Origin: Rhizobium rhizogenes NBRC 13257
GTDB lineage: Bacteria > Pseudomonadota > Alphaproteobacteria > Rhizobiales > Rhizobiaceae
Reading direction: 5' to 3'
Assembly: GCF_000696095.1 (NCBI RefSeq)
Contig: NZ_BAYX01000001.1
Span: 372,001 to 436,000, forward strand
DNA length: 64,000 nucleotides
Position numbers and translations under genes: made by a program. Shown one piece after another: positions 8,783 to 17,844 of the stretch (its first letter is position 1; each line of letters starts with the position of its first letter). A model generated the notes under the pieces. It searched no databases and was not told where the DNA came from. It was given only the letters and a program-made list of their open reading frames with translations.

Positions 8783-9636
8783 CAGCCGGCCCTCGCGAAG
8801 AGACCCTGGGGTCGGACGACCAGCACCGCCACGAGGATGATATAAATGATGAAACCGCCGAGCGACGGCACATAATATTTGCCGAGAACGTCCGCGACGC
8901 CGAGCAGGATGGAGGCACAGAGAGGGCCATACATGCTGGACGTGCCGCCGACGGAGACGACGATCAGGAAGTAGACCATGAACTTCAGCGGAAATGTCGG
9001 GTCGAGACCGAGGATTTCGGCCCCAAGCGCGCCGCCAAGTCCGGCGAGGCCGGAGCCGACCGCGAAGGTCACGGCAAAAATCGTGTTGACGTGAATGCCG
9101 ACGCCGCGGGCGACACGCCGGTCGTCCACCGATGCGCGCAGCCTGCTGCCGAAGCGCGTGCGGGCGAGGGTCATTTGCAGTGCAACGGCGAGCGCGCCGC
9201 AGACGAGGATGAGAAAAGCACGATAGACACCGATGCCGACGCCGAGCACATCGACGCGGCCGCGCAGAAAATCCGGCAGGTTGAGGATCTGCTGCTGCGA
9301 TCCCATGACATAGTCGATCCCAGCAACCGCCATGAAGACGATGCCGATCGAAAACAGCACCTGATCGAGCGGCGTCTTGTCATAGAGGCGGGCGTAGAGC
9401 GTCTTTTCGAGAATGACCCCGGCAATCGCCGTGGCAATGAAGGCGATCGGCAGTGTCAGCAGAAAGGGAACACCCCATCTGTTGGTCAAAATGACGGTGA
9501 CATAGCCGCCGGCCATCGCGAACGCGCCATGCGCCAGATTGATGAAGTTCATCAATCCCAAGGTGACCGCCAGTCCGCACGAGAGCACGAACAACAGCAT
9601 GCCATAGGCGAGGCCGTCGAATAAAAGGGTTAGCAT
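8782..9636 (-). CDS. livH: Branched-chain-type ABC transporter permease LivH-type
   Basis: Inner-membrane permease of 284 residues, with LGLMNFINLAHGAFAM, the LivH hallmark, near residue 30. The ATG at 9636 (MLTLLFDGLAYG) is chosen because GGAGG lies just upstream. An in-frame extension to 9810 is hydrophilic, contains many Arg and Cys residues and runs through the control region. It is the first gene of the leftward transport operon and diverges from the ring-cleavage operon across 296 bp. Confidence 0.9.
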   Translation of the reverse strand: MLTLLFDGLAYGMLLFVLSCGLAVTLGLMNFINLAHGAFAMAGGYVTVILTNRWGVPFLLTLPIAFIATAIAGVILEKTLYARLYDKTPLDQVLFSIGIVFMAVAGIDYVMGSQQQILNLPDFLRGRVDVLGVGIGVYRAFLILVCGALAVALQMTLARTRFGSRLRASVDDRRVARGVGIHVNTIFAVTFAVGSGLAGLGGALGAEILGLDPTFPLKFMVYFLIVVSVGGTSSMYGPLCASILLGVADVLGKYYVPSLGGFIIYIILVAVLVVRPQGLFARAG

Positions 9637-9789
9637 TTTTCCTCCCTGTCCCGGATAGCGCTCCTCGAAGACCGCCAGATTTGGCTGTTTCTCCCGAACG
9701 CATCTTTCGCAGGACCTTTTGGGTCTTGAATGGTGATTAGCCATGACGGGAAGCGGGGCAGTTGCCCATTTCAAAATGGTCGCTTCCTC

Positions 9790-9805
9790 ATAAGAAAAAG
9801 CTATA
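9790..9805 (+). promoter_or_regulatory. ATAAG-N5-GCTATA element (copy 3), LysR-type box
   Basis: ATAAGAAAAAGCTATA lies in the 296-bp divergent region, nearer the transporter. It has T-N11-A spacing. Its centre is 52 bp, about five helical turns, from the oppositely oriented copy at 9842-9857, so a regulator could occupy both on one DNA face. Confidence 0.6.
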
Positions 9806-9841
9806 GGCACCTTGTCGGGAGTGCGGGTCTGCCTGCGCGGC

Positions 9842-9857
9842 TATAGCCAAAACTTAT
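9842..9857 (-). promoter_or_regulatory. ATAAG-N5-GCTATA element (copy 4), LysR-type box
   Basis: Reads ATAAGTTTTGGCTATA on the minus strand, about 75 bp before the galB-like start. It differs only in the N5 spacer from the copy before the dehydrogenase-LysR unit (TTTTG against TTTTC). It is the likely activator site for the rightward catabolic operon. Confidence 0.6.
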
Positions 9858-9932
9858 CGGCGAGGCATCAAATCCAAATTGGCAAAAGGCCCCCTCCGGC
9901 GTGAAATCACGCGCAATTCGGAAGGAGATCCC

Positions 9933-10667
9933 ATGTCGGAACAAAAGACTGCACTTGTCATCAGCGCACACGCGGCTGACTTCGTATGGCGCTGCGGCGG
10001 CGCGATCGCGCTGCATGCGGAGCTTGGTTATAAGGTGACCGTCGTTTGCCTGTCTTTCGGCGAGCGGGGAGAATCCGCCAAGCTCTGGAAACAGCCGGGC
10101 ATCACGCTCGAGCAGGTCAAGGCGGCGCGACGGGCGGAATCGGAAAAGGCGGCCAAGGCCCTCGGCGTACACGACCTCATCAGTTTTGACCTCGGCGACT
10201 ATCCGCTTCGCCTGACCGATGAAGACAAGTATCGCCTGGTCGACGTGATCAGGAAGGTACAGCCGGCCTTCATGCTCAGCCATTCGCAATACGATCCCTA
10301 CAATACCGACCATATGTATGCGACGCAGGTTGCCCTTGAGACCCGGATGATCGCGCAGGCCTGGGGTCATAATCCGGGTGAGAAAGTGCTCGGCGCACCG
10401 CAGCTTTACCTGTTCGAGCCGCATCAGACCGAGCAGATGGGCTGGAAGCCCGATGTCTTCCTCGACATTACGTCGGTCTGGGACAAGAAGCGCGCCGCCA
10501 TCGAATGCATGGAGGGGCAGGAGCATCTTTGGGAGTTCTACACCCGCGTTGCCCAGAACCGCGCCAATCATTTCCAGCGCAATTCGGGCGGCCAATCGGG
10601 CGGTCGCGCCTCGAAATATGCAGAGGGTTTCCAGTCGGTCTTCCCACGCACGGTCGATGAGCTCTAA
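9933..10667 (+). CDS. PIG-L/LmbE-fold hydrolase, probable 4-oxalomesaconate hydratase (GalB-like)
   Basis: Metal-dependent protein of 244 residues. The start of the chain, SAHAADFVWRCGGAIALHAE, resembles the Pseudomonas putida GalB type of the PIG-L family, in which the usual AHPDDE becomes AHxxDF. A distal NTDH segment could complete the metal site. GalB hydrates 4-oxalomesaconate to 4-carboxy-4-hydroxy-2-oxoadipate. The ATG at 9933 has an AAGGAG site upstream and is preferred over an extension to 9879. It is first in an operon with a ring-cleaving dioxygenase and GalC- and GalD-like genes, which strongly favours the hydratase reading over N-acetylglucosaminyl deacetylation. Confidence 0.8.
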   Translation: MSEQKTALVISAHAADFVWRCGGAIALHAELGYKVTVVCLSFGERGESAKLWKQPGITLEQVKAARRAESEKAAKALGVHDLISFDLGDYPLRLTDEDKYRLVDVIRKVQPAFMLSHSQYDPYNTDHMYATQVALETRMIAQAWGHNPGEKVLGAPQLYLFEPHQTEQMGWKPDVFLDITSVWDKKRAAIECMEGQEHLWEFYTRVAQNRANHFQRNSGGQSGGRASKYAEGFQSVFPRTVDEL

Positions 10668-10690
10668 TGAGCTCTCGAGAGGAGCGTGAC

Positions 10691-11656
10691 ATGGAACTCT
10701 GTTGTGATATCGCCCATCTGGCGCATGTGGAGATGTACTCCGACAAGTTCGAGGAAAGCCTCGACTTCTTCGTGAACGTCTATGGGCTGACGGTTGCCGG
10801 TCAGGACGAGCAGTCGGCCTATCTGCGGGCGTGGGACGATTACGAGTTCCACACGCTGAAGCTCACCCGGCATCACACCACGGGTGTCGGGCACATCGCC
10901 TACCGCGTGTCATCCGAGGCTGCATTGGAGCGGCGCGTCAAGGCGATCGAGGCGAGCGGCTTCAAGCTTCTCGGCTGGGTCGATGGTGATCTCGGTCATG
11001 GCCGCGCGTTCCGGTTCGAGGATCCGTTCGGTCATGTGTTCGAGATCTATTGGGACACCGTTCGCTATTCGCCGCCCGAGCACGAAAAACCGGCGCTGAA
11101 GAATGTCGCGCAGCGATATCATGCGCGCGGCTGCCATCCGCGTCGTCTCGATCATCTGAACTTGTTGGCCTCGGACGTTGTCGAGTTTCGGCGCTTCATG
11201 GAGACCTGCCTAGGCTCCCGCGTGACGGAGATGATCCAGCTCGACAATGGCAGGCTTGGCGGTTGCTGGTTCACCGTCAACAACAAGACCTACGATCTTG
11301 CCTGCACGGAGGAGCACGGCGGCGGAGGCGGGCGTCTTCATCATGTGACCTACGCCACCGACAGCCGCGAAGAAATATTGCGCGCCGCCGACATCTTTCT
11401 CGAGAACGGCGTGCACATCGAAACTGGCCCGCACAAGCATGCGATCCAGGGCACGTTCTTCCTCTACGTCTGGGAGCCTGCCGGCAACCGGGTGGAGCTC
11501 GCCAATTCCGGTGCGCGCCTGATCCTGGCTCCGGATTGGAAGCCCGTGGTCTGGACGGAGACGGAGAGAAAGAAGGGGCAGGCCTGGGGCTTGAAGACGA
11601 TCGAGACATTTCACACCCACGGGACGCCCCCGGTTAAAAAGCAAGGAGACGCGTAA
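10691..11656 (+). CDS. VOC-superfamily type I extradiol dioxygenase (XylE-like catechol 2,3-dioxygenase fold)
   Basis: Ring-cleavage dioxygenase of 321 residues with two tandem VOC modules (about 7-120 and 153-275). Iron ligands of this family are visible in the C-terminal module: His155 in LDHLNLL, His217/218 in RLHHVTYA and Glu269 in GNRVEL. His250 in GPHKHA aligns with the acid-base His of XylE. The start at 10691 ([10 protein letters not shown]) follows GAGAGGAG; an earlier GTG/ATG-like start gives eight extra residues. Its operon partners all process 4-oxalomesaconate, so gallate or a close trihydroxybenzoate is the best substrate guess. Canonical gallate dioxygenases belong to the unrelated LigAB type. 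Confidence 0.85.
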   Translation: MELCCDIAHLAHVEMYSDKFEESLDFFVNVYGLTVAGQDEQSAYLRAWDDYEFHTLKLTRHHTTGVGHIAYRVSSEAALERRVKAIEASGFKLLGWVDGDLGHGRAFRFEDPFGHVFEIYWDTVRYSPPEHEKPALKNVAQRYHARGCHPRRLDHLNLLASDVVEFRRFMETCLGSRVTEMIQLDNGRLGGCWFTVNNKTYDLACTEEHGGGGGRLHHVTYATDSREEILRAADIFLENGVHIETGPHKHAIQGTFFLYVWEPAGNRVELANSGARLILAPDWKPVVWTETERKKGQAWGLKTIETFHTHGTPPVKKQGDA

Positions 11657-12327
11657 TGGGTATTGTTGTGCAGGACATCGCCCGGGTTCGGCAGGATGTG
11701 ATCGACCGGCTGGCCTATGCCGGGGTTGCGACCGTGCATGAGGCGCAGGGCCGCAAGGGTATGCTCGCCAGCTATATGCGTCCGATCTATGCCGGCGCGC
11801 AGATTGCCGGCTCAGCCGTGACCATCTCGGCTCCTCCCGGCGACAACTGGATGCTGCATGTGGCGATCGAGCAGTTGAAGCAGGGGGATATCCTCGTTCT
11901 CGCGCCGACATCGCCCTGTGATAACGGCTATTTCGGCGATCTGCTTGCGACCTCGGCATCGGCGCGCGGATGCAAGGGCCTGATCATCGACGCCGGCGTC
12001 CGTGACATTCGCGATCTCACGCAGATGGGTTTTCCGGTGTGGTCGAAGGCGGTGTCGGCTCAGGGCACCGTCAAGGAGACTTTGGGCTCCGTCAACGTCC
12101 CGGTGGTCTGTGCCGGTGCCTATATCGAGGCCGGCGATGTCATCATCGCTGACGACGACGGTGTCTGCGTCGTCAAGCGGGAGGAGGCGGAAGCGGTTGT
12201 TGCCGCAGCGGAGACTCGCCTGGCCAATGAGGAGGCCAAGCGCAAGCGGCTTGCTGCCGGAGAACTCGGGCTTGATATCTACGGGATGCGGCCGACTCTG
12301 CTGGCAAAGGGGCTGAAATATGTATGA
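11656..12327 (+). CDS. 4-carboxy-4-hydroxy-2-oxoadipate aldolase-like (RraA/HMG aldolase fold; GalC/LigK)
   Basis: Class II pyruvate aldolase of 223 residues in the RraA-like fold. The metal and substrate motif is seen as GDLLA (94-98) followed by Arg116-Asp117 in DAGVRD, as in LigK/HMG aldolases and unlike true RraA, which lacks activity. It would split 4-carboxy-4-hydroxy-2-oxoadipate into pyruvate and oxaloacetate. The ATG overlaps the dioxygenase stop by one base (TAATG), and the gene's end overlaps the tautomerase gene by 8 bp. The operon context supports the aldolase reading. Confidence 0.85.
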   Translation: MGIVVQDIARVRQDVIDRLAYAGVATVHEAQGRKGMLASYMRPIYAGAQIAGSAVTISAPPGDNWMLHVAIEQLKQGDILVLAPTSPCDNGYFGDLLATSASARGCKGLIIDAGVRDIRDLTQMGFPVWSKAVSAQGTVKETLGSVNVPVVCAGAYIEAGDVIIADDDGVCVVKREEAEAVVAAAETRLANEEAKRKRLAAGELGLDIYGMRPTLLAKGLKYV

Positions 12328-13375
12328 GGACGGTATCCCTTGCCTGTGGATGCGAGGGGGCACCTCCAAGGGCGCATATTTTCTCGCCGGACATCTTCCG
12401 GCGGATCCCGCCGAACGGGATGCACTGCTGCTGAAAATCATGGGATCGCCGGACCCCCGGCAGATCGACGGGATCGGTGGAGCCGATCCGTTGACGTCGA
12501 AGGTTGCCGTGCTGTCGCCTTCGACGCGCGCCGATGCGGATGTGGACTATCTGTTCCTTCAGGTTTTCGTGGATCAGGCTGTTGTCAGCGATGCGCAGGG
12601 GTGCGGCAACATTCTCGCCGGCGTTGGACCGGCGGCCATCGAGCGTGGTCTCGTCAGGTCGAACGACGGCGTTACCGAGGTCCGCATCCACATGCTGAAC
12701 TCCGGTGAGGTGGCGGTCGCTCGAATAGAGACACCGGGCGGTCGTGTGAATTATGCCGGCACGACCGAAATTGCTGGTGTTCCCGGTAGTCATGCGGCCG
12801 TCCCGTTGCTGTTCATGAATATAGCCGGCTCAATGTGCGGCGCGCTGCTGCCGACCGGGAACGAGGTCGATGTCATCGACGGGATAGAGGCAACTCTCAT
12901 CGACAACGGTATGCCCTGCGTCATCATGCGGGCCGCCGACTTCGGGTTGACGGGGGAGGAGACCCGTGAGGCAATCGAAACCAATGCCGAGCTGAAATCC
13001 CGGATCGAAGCCATCCGCCTGAAGACGGGGCCGATGATGAACCTTGGCGATGTCAAAGCCGCCTCTGTCCCGAAGATGACCTTGGTGTCGGCCCCAAAGC
13101 ATGGCGGCGCGATCTCGACGCGGAGCTTCATCCCGCACCGGGTTCATGCGTCCGTCGGCGTTCTCGCCGCCGTTACGGTCGCGACCGCAACGCGCCTTGC
13201 GGGCAGTCCTGCTGCGGAACTGGCGACGGCTCCATCCGATGGGCGCTATCTGATCGAGCATCCGACCGGCGCGATGGAGGTCTTTCTGGATATCGGCGAC
13301 GACGGCTCGATCAAGGGGGCGGGGACGGTCAGGACAGCGCGAAAGCTGTTTGATGGCCGGGTCTTCGCTGGATGA
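12320..13375 (+). CDS. 4-oxalomesaconate tautomerase-like PrpF-family protein (GalD)
   Basis: Isomerase of 351 residues of the PrpF/diaminopimelate-epimerase-like fold. N-terminal [14 protein letters not shown] and the middle [13 protein letters not shown] segment are typical of GalD, which converts the enol and keto forms of 4-oxalomesaconate so that the hydratase can act. It is last in the four-gene operon. With the hydratase and aldolase it forms a complete route from ring-opened gallate to pyruvate and oxaloacetate. Methylaconitate isomerase (PrpF proper) is an alternative on fold grounds but does not fit the neighbours. Confidence 0.85.
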   Translation: MYEDGIPCLWMRGGTSKGAYFLAGHLPADPAERDALLLKIMGSPDPRQIDGIGGADPLTSKVAVLSPSTRADADVDYLFLQVFVDQAVVSDAQGCGNILAGVGPAAIERGLVRSNDGVTEVRIHMLNSGEVAVARIETPGGRVNYAGTTEIAGVPGSHAAVPLLFMNIAGSMCGALLPTGNEVDVIDGIEATLIDNGMPCVIMRAADFGLTGEETREAIETNAELKSRIEAIRLKTGPMMNLGDVKAASVPKMTLVSAPKHGGAISTRSFIPHRVHASVGVLAAVTVATATRLAGSPAAELATAPSDGRYLIEHPTGAMEVFLDIGDDGSIKGAGTVRTARKLFDGRVFAG

Positions 13376-13877
13376 TCTAAGTTAGGTCAAGCAGACGACG
13401 CGCTGGCGACTAGAGTTCGGGATTACCGATTAAGATTGGTGCAAGATGAGAGAGGTGCCGGCGACCGCGAGGTTGCCGGCATTTCCGTTTCAGAGGCACG
13501 GAAGCGAACACCAGTACCGATTTTGCACGGCGATCGGGGTTGACGCTTATGCGTGGTCACGGCTCTGGAAATAATACTGCTTGCTATGGAAATTTTGGGA
13601 AACAATCCCGTCGAAATTTTGCTCTCTATTTGAAATATTACATGAATATCGAAATTGAATGCGGCCAATATGAGTGCATGCTCGATAAAAAGATATGATA
13701 AGTATGCATTATTATATCCGCGGGTTCGATTTTATAATTTAGATTATTAAGATCAAGCGCAAACCTTCTTTACGGATTGTTGCATCCGCCGCCGTAATTG
13801 TGGCACGTTACACTTCGGACAGTATTCGCGCGCTATATCGACATGCGTTCTGCGATGTAGTCGCTGGAAGGACTTTG
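13376..13877. other. AT-rich intergenic region with one stem-loop
   Basis: About 500 bp without a supported gene. A hairpin with 7-bp arms (TGCCGGC/GCCGGCA, 13456-13481) followed by a T-poor stretch may mark the end of the catabolic operon. From about 13570 to 13800 the sequence is clearly AT-richer than its surroundings, which suggests a boundary of acquired DNA or a promoter region for the glycosyltransferase. Confidence 0.45.
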
Positions 13878-14882
13878 ATGACAAAAATTGCTGCCATTAT
13901 ACCTTTTTTCCAACGCAAAAGCGGCTTTCTGACTGCGGCCGTACAATCCATTATTGGCCAGAGGTTGCCGGATAACGTCAGGGTTCATATCATCATCGTG
14001 AACGACGAATCCCCCGTAGATCCGCTGTCTGAAATCTCGCATCTGCAGTTTCCGGAGAATGTCAGTTTTGAAATAATAGCGCAGCAGAATGCCGGCCCGG
14101 CAGCGGCCAGAAACAATGCGCTTGATGCCGTTCCCGCAGAGACGGAGTTTGTCGCCTTTCTTGATTCCGATGATGTCTGGTTCGAAGATCATCTCAGGAC
14201 CGCCATGAGGGCGCTTGGCGACGAAGGCGTATTCTACTTCAGCGACAATTATGAAGACAGGCCCGTTACGACTTTCGAGAAAACCAAGTATTTCAGCCGC
14301 GCCGCCAGTGCCGGCGATTGGGAGATTGTCGAGCCCGCTTTGAATATCTTCCAGTTCAAGCCGAGATTGGCGTTCAAGGCCTTTATCAGAGAATATATCT
14401 CGCAGACCTCCACCGTTGTTTACAGATTTTCCAGATTCAGGGATCTGCGGTTCGATTCCGATCTGCGCTATTCCGGTGAGGATTATTTCTTCTGGCTTTC
14501 GATCGCCAATAGCGGATCGCCGGTGACATTTTCGAGCAATGTGAATGGGGATCGGGACAAGGGCGTCTCCGTTTATCGCGACGCCTATTCCTGGGACAGC
14601 CCGAAGGTTCTAGTCCGCCTGCTCGGCAACCTTCTGTTCTGGAAAAGGGTAGGTGCGAGTTTCAAGCTCGATGACGACGACAGACAGATTCTGGACGAGC
14701 ATATCAACAAGACGAGAATGGGTATCTCCTATCTCATCATGCGCAACAGTCGCCGCGATCGTGCCAAGAGCGTAGGGGCCATCTTCAGCTTTTTGAAAAT
14801 GGACCCGCTCGGCATCGCGCAGAGTCCGGCCTTGATCATGAAGGCTATCGGTCTTGCCAGGAAAGGTCTCTTGGAGTTCTAG
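13878..14882 (+). CDS. Glycosyltransferase family 2
   Basis: Nucleotide-sugar-dependent transferase of 334 residues, GT-A fold. It opens with IAAIIPFFQRKSGFL and has VNDESP and the metal-binding LDSDDVW region near residue 95, as in ExoU/ExoW-type enzymes. The ATG at 13878 has GGAAGGAC upstream and begins at the conserved core. The frame is open 26 codons further up without support. It stands alone between an AT-rich leader and a dehydrogenase gene, so its polysaccharide is unknown. The leader and solitary position suggest acquisition separate from its neighbours. Confidence 0.85.
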   Translation: MTKIAAIIPFFQRKSGFLTAAVQSIIGQRLPDNVRVHIIIVNDESPVDPLSEISHLQFPENVSFEIIAQQNAGPAAARNNALDAVPAETEFVAFLDSDDVWFEDHLRTAMRALGDEGVFYFSDNYEDRPVTTFEKTKYFSRAASAGDWEIVEPALNIFQFKPRLAFKAFIREYISQTSTVVYRFSRFRDLRFDSDLRYSGEDYFFWLSIANSGSPVTFSSNVNGDRDKGVSVYRDAYSWDSPKVLVRLLGNLLFWKRVGASFKLDDDDRQILDEHINKTRMGISYLIMRNSRRDRAKSVGAIFSFLKMDPLGIAQSPALIMKAIGLARKGLLEF

Positions 14883-15071
14883 GCCGGACCCTGGCTCTCA
14901 AGGCGTCGATCGGCACAGCCCGTTCATCTCGTGAAGTTGACTTACATCCCCGCGCATTTTTATTTACGAATAGGCCCGAAGCTATCCCTCGTCGTTTCGC
15001 GCCTTACCCGCCATGTATTCCGCGAGGTCCCAGATAGCCTTCATCTTTAAACAAGGGGAAGGAGATCGCTG

Positions 15072-15908
15072 ATGGATATCGGAGTCATTGGAGCCGGTGC
15101 GATGGGGAGCGCCATTGCGGGGCGATTGGTCGAGGGTGGCGCTCACGTTCTCACTTATGTTGAAGGTCGCTCGGCTGAGACTGTCGAGCGGGCAAAGGCA
15201 GTGGGCATGAAGGCCGTCGGGCTGGATCGCCTTGTCGAGGCCGACATCATCCTTTCCATCGTTCCGCCCGCGGAGGCTATTGGCGTGGCCGAGCTTCTAT
15301 CCGCCGCGTTGCGACGCCGTGGCAGGACGACCACATTCATAGACTGCAATGCGATCTCGCCGAAGACGATGGCGCAGGTTGCTTCGGTTTTCGGTGGCGA
15401 CTGTGGCGAAGTCCTGGACGGATCGATCATCGGTGCGCCGCCGAAGTCTGGCCAGAAAGGCCCCAAGCTCTACGTCAGCGGCGATGCCGCAAACAGGAGC
15501 GGCATGCTGGCCGACCATGGGCTTCAGGTGCGCCGCATCGATGGGGGGATTGGGGCTTCGTCGGCACTGAAGATGTGTTATGCCGGCATCAACAAAGGCG
15601 TCACGGGCCTCGGCACCGCCATGCTGCTTGCCGCGATCAGGTCCGGAGCGGATGAGGGTCTGAAACGGGAGCTCCAGGAAAGTCAATCCGACCTTGACCG
15701 CAAGTTTGCCCAGAGCATTCCGGACATGTATCCGAAAGCCTATCGCTGGGTTGCGGAAATGGAAGAGATCGCCGAATTCCTCGGCGAGGATGATCCCGCC
15801 GCCCTGATCTTCAGGGGCATGGCCGGCCTCTATCGCAAGATGGCTGAGGACCGGGAGGCAGGCGGTGTGCTTGCCGGCGAATTGGATCGTCTCAACGTCG
15901 GCGCTTGA
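15072..15908 (+). CDS. NAD(P)-dependent dehydrogenase, 6PGDH-like (DUF1932), second copy
   Basis: Oxidoreductase of 278 residues. The N-terminal dinucleotide motif GVIGAGAMGSAIAG is a classical GxGxxG. The IDCNAISPKTM and GIGASSALKMCYAGINKG segments match the DUF1932 group and align with the protein encoded at 4006-4890. AAGGAG precedes the ATG. Substrate unknown. Its distance from the catabolic operon and lack of the ATAAG-N5-GCTATA element leave its role in the same pathway open. The 190 bp upstream (14883-15071) hold no gene that I can see. Confidence 0.75.
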   Translation: MDIGVIGAGAMGSAIAGRLVEGGAHVLTYVEGRSAETVERAKAVGMKAVGLDRLVEADIILSIVPPAEAIGVAELLSAALRRRGRTTTFIDCNAISPKTMAQVASVFGGDCGEVLDGSIIGAPPKSGQKGPKLYVSGDAANRSGMLADHGLQVRRIDGGIGASSALKMCYAGINKGVTGLGTAMLLAAIRSGADEGLKRELQESQSDLDRKFAQSIPDMYPKAYRWVAEMEEIAEFLGEDDPAALIFRGMAGLYRKMAEDREAGGVLAGELDRLNVGA

Positions 15909-16016
15909 GGTTGTAGCAGGACCGGCATTTTTGCCTGCATAGCCGCGGATATCAGCTTGCAAGGCGGTGAGCCCGACGCGCATATGAGGTTGTCGATCGC
16001 CGAGCGAGGGAGAAGG

Positions 16017-16535
16017 ATGAGCGAACCAATCAAAACCATCGTCGTTGCCGTATCGAGCAACGGCATCATCGGCCGCGACGGCGACATGCCCTGGCGGCTG
16101 TCGTCCGACCTCAAGCGCTTCAAGGCTCTGACGCTCGGCAAGCCCGTTATCATGGGGCGCAAGACGTTTCAATCGATCGGCAAGCCGCTGCCGGGCCGTC
16201 CGAATGTGGTGATTACGCGTGATAGCGGCTTTTCTGCCGAGGGCGTGACAGTCGTGCATTCGCTGGATGACGCTATCGATGTCGCGGCTGATCTCGCCGC
16301 AGAAAGCGGCGCGGATGAAATCTGCATCCTCGGCGGCGGCGAGATTTATCGGCAGGCGATGAGCCATGCCGACCGGTTGCTGATCACCCATGTGGAAGCC
16401 GATGTGGACGGCGATACGTCCTTTCCGGTGATCGATCCGGCCGTGTGGGTGGTTGATAGCGAGCTCGCCGTGCCGGCGGGCGAGAAGGACAATTATCCAA
16501 CACGGTTTGTTCGCTACTTCAGGAGACCAGCGTAA
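16017..16535 (+). CDS. folA: Dihydrofolate reductase
   Basis: NADPH-dependent reduction of dihydrofolate to tetrahydrofolate. The protein has 172 residues. Conserved segments are SSNGIIGRDGDMPWRL near the N-terminus, then KPVIMGRKTF and ICILGGGEIY. The ATG at 16017 with AGGGAGAAGG upstream is chosen over frames starting at 15957. thyA, which commonly precedes folA in related bacteria, is not directly upstream here. folA is followed at about 175 bp by hflK, the usual rhizobial arrangement. Confidence 0.93.
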   Translation: MSEPIKTIVVAVSSNGIIGRDGDMPWRLSSDLKRFKALTLGKPVIMGRKTFQSIGKPLPGRPNVVITRDSGFSAEGVTVVHSLDDAIDVAADLAAESGADEICILGGGEIYRQAMSHADRLLITHVEADVDGDTSFPVIDPAVWVVDSELAVPAGEKDNYPTRFVRYFRRPA

Positions 16536-16710
16536 AAGCTGCACTCAGAAAGCAACTATTTTCCAATAAATCCGAGGAACTTCCTAAAGTTGCGTTGAAA
16601 GCAGGTGTGTCGATACCTATAACGGGGCAATCGCCATCATCTGTGACGTTCGTACTGCGAACGACAAAGTTTGGTGTGATGATTGGGAGTTCACTAACAA
16701 AGAGGTTTTG

Positions 16711-17844
16711 ATGCCCTGGAGCAATCAGAATGGCGGCGGCGGCCCATGGGGCGGCGGCGGCAGCGGAGGCGGCGGCGGAAATAATCAAGGGCCATGGGGG
16801 CAGGGACCGAACCGGCCTCGTGGTAACGGCGGTGGTGGGCCTCCGGACCTTGAAGACATTATTCGTCGTGGCCAGGACCGGCTGAAGGGGCTCGTTCCCG
16901 GCGGTTTCAACGGCGGTGCTTTTCTTATTGTCGCGGCGGTCATTGCCGTTTTCTGGCTTATTCAGTGCGTCTATACGGTTCAGCCGGATGAACGCGGTGT
17001 TGAATTGCGGTTCGGCAAGCCCCGCGCCGAAGTATCCATGCCCGGCCTGCATTTCCATTTCTGGCCGATGGATCGCGTCGAGATCGCCAAGGTTACCGAG
17101 CAGCAGCGCAATATCGGCGGGCGTTCGGGTTCCGGCTCCAATGCCGGTCTGATGCTGACGGGCGACCAGAACATCGTCAATGTTCAGTTCTCGGTGCTCT
17201 ATACCGTCACCAATCCACAGGCCTATCTGTTCGAGGTTGAAAGCCCCGATGAGACTTTGCAGCAGGTCGCCGAAAGCGCCATGCGCGAAGTGGTCGGCCG
17301 TCGTCCGGCCCAGGACATCTACCGTGACAATCGCCAGCAGGTCGCTGTCGAGGTGAGAAACATCATTCAGGACACGATGGATCGCTATAGCGCCGGCATT
17401 TCCATCAATGCCGTGCCGATCGAAGACGTGTCTCCGCCGCGCGAAGTAGCCGATGCCTTCGACGAGGTGCAGCGCGCCGAGCAGAACGAAGACCAGCAGG
17501 TACAAGAGGCTAATCAATACGCCAACCAGAAGTTGGGTCAGGCTCGTGGTGGCGCCGCCCAGATTCGCGAAGAGGCCGCTGCCTATAAGGATCGTGTCGT
17601 CAAGGAAGCTCAGGGTGAAGCGCAGCGTTTCATCTCGATCTACGACGAATACGTCAAGGCGCCGGATGTGACCCGCAAGCGGTTGTTCCTCGAAACCATG
17701 GAGTCCGTTATCGGCAATTCCAACAGCATCATCATCGACGACAAGCAGAGCGTCTTGCCCTACTTGCCGCTGAATGATCTCGGCAAGTCCACGACGCAGA
17801 CGGGCGGCAAGCCTGCAACTGCAGTTCAGCCGGAGGCCAAATAA
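16711..17844 (+). CDS. hflK: FtsH protease modulator HflK
   Basis: Membrane-anchored SPFH/prohibitin protein of 377 residues that forms the HflKC complex around FtsH and modulates its proteolysis. A very Gly/Asn/Pro-rich cytoplasmic N-terminus (residues 1-45) precedes one transmembrane segment at about 70-90. The SPFH domain (VQPDERGVELRFGKP onward) and a coiled-coil rich in Ala/Glu/Gln follow on the periplasmic side. Its stop shares a base with the hflC ATG. Confidence 0.93.
   Translation: MPWSNQNGGGGPWGGGGSGGGGGNNQGPWGQGPNRPRGNGGGGPPDLEDIIRRGQDRLKGLVPGGFNGGAFLIVAAVIAVFWLIQCVYTVQPDERGVELRFGKPRAEVSMPGLHFHFWPMDRVEIAKVTEQQRNIGGRSGSGSNAGLMLTGDQNIVNVQFSVLYTVTNPQAYLFEVESPDETLQQVAESAMREVVGRRPAQDIYRDNRQQVAVEVRNIIQDTMDRYSAGISINAVPIEDVSPPREVADAFDEVQRAEQNEDQQVQEANQYANQKLGQARGGAAQIREEAAAYKDRVVKEAQGEAQRFISIYDEYVKAPDVTRKRLFLETMESVIGNSNSIIIDDKQSVLPYLPLNDLGKSTTQTGGKPATAVQPEAK

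Noticed and set aside
13423..13668. 81-codon minus-strand frame in the AT-rich gap
   Set aside because: No ribosome site, and composition does not resemble a coding sequence.
15297..16544. 415-codon minus-strand frame across the DUF1932 and folA genes
   Set aside because: It crosses two clear plus-strand genes and their intergenic gap with no recognisable motif.
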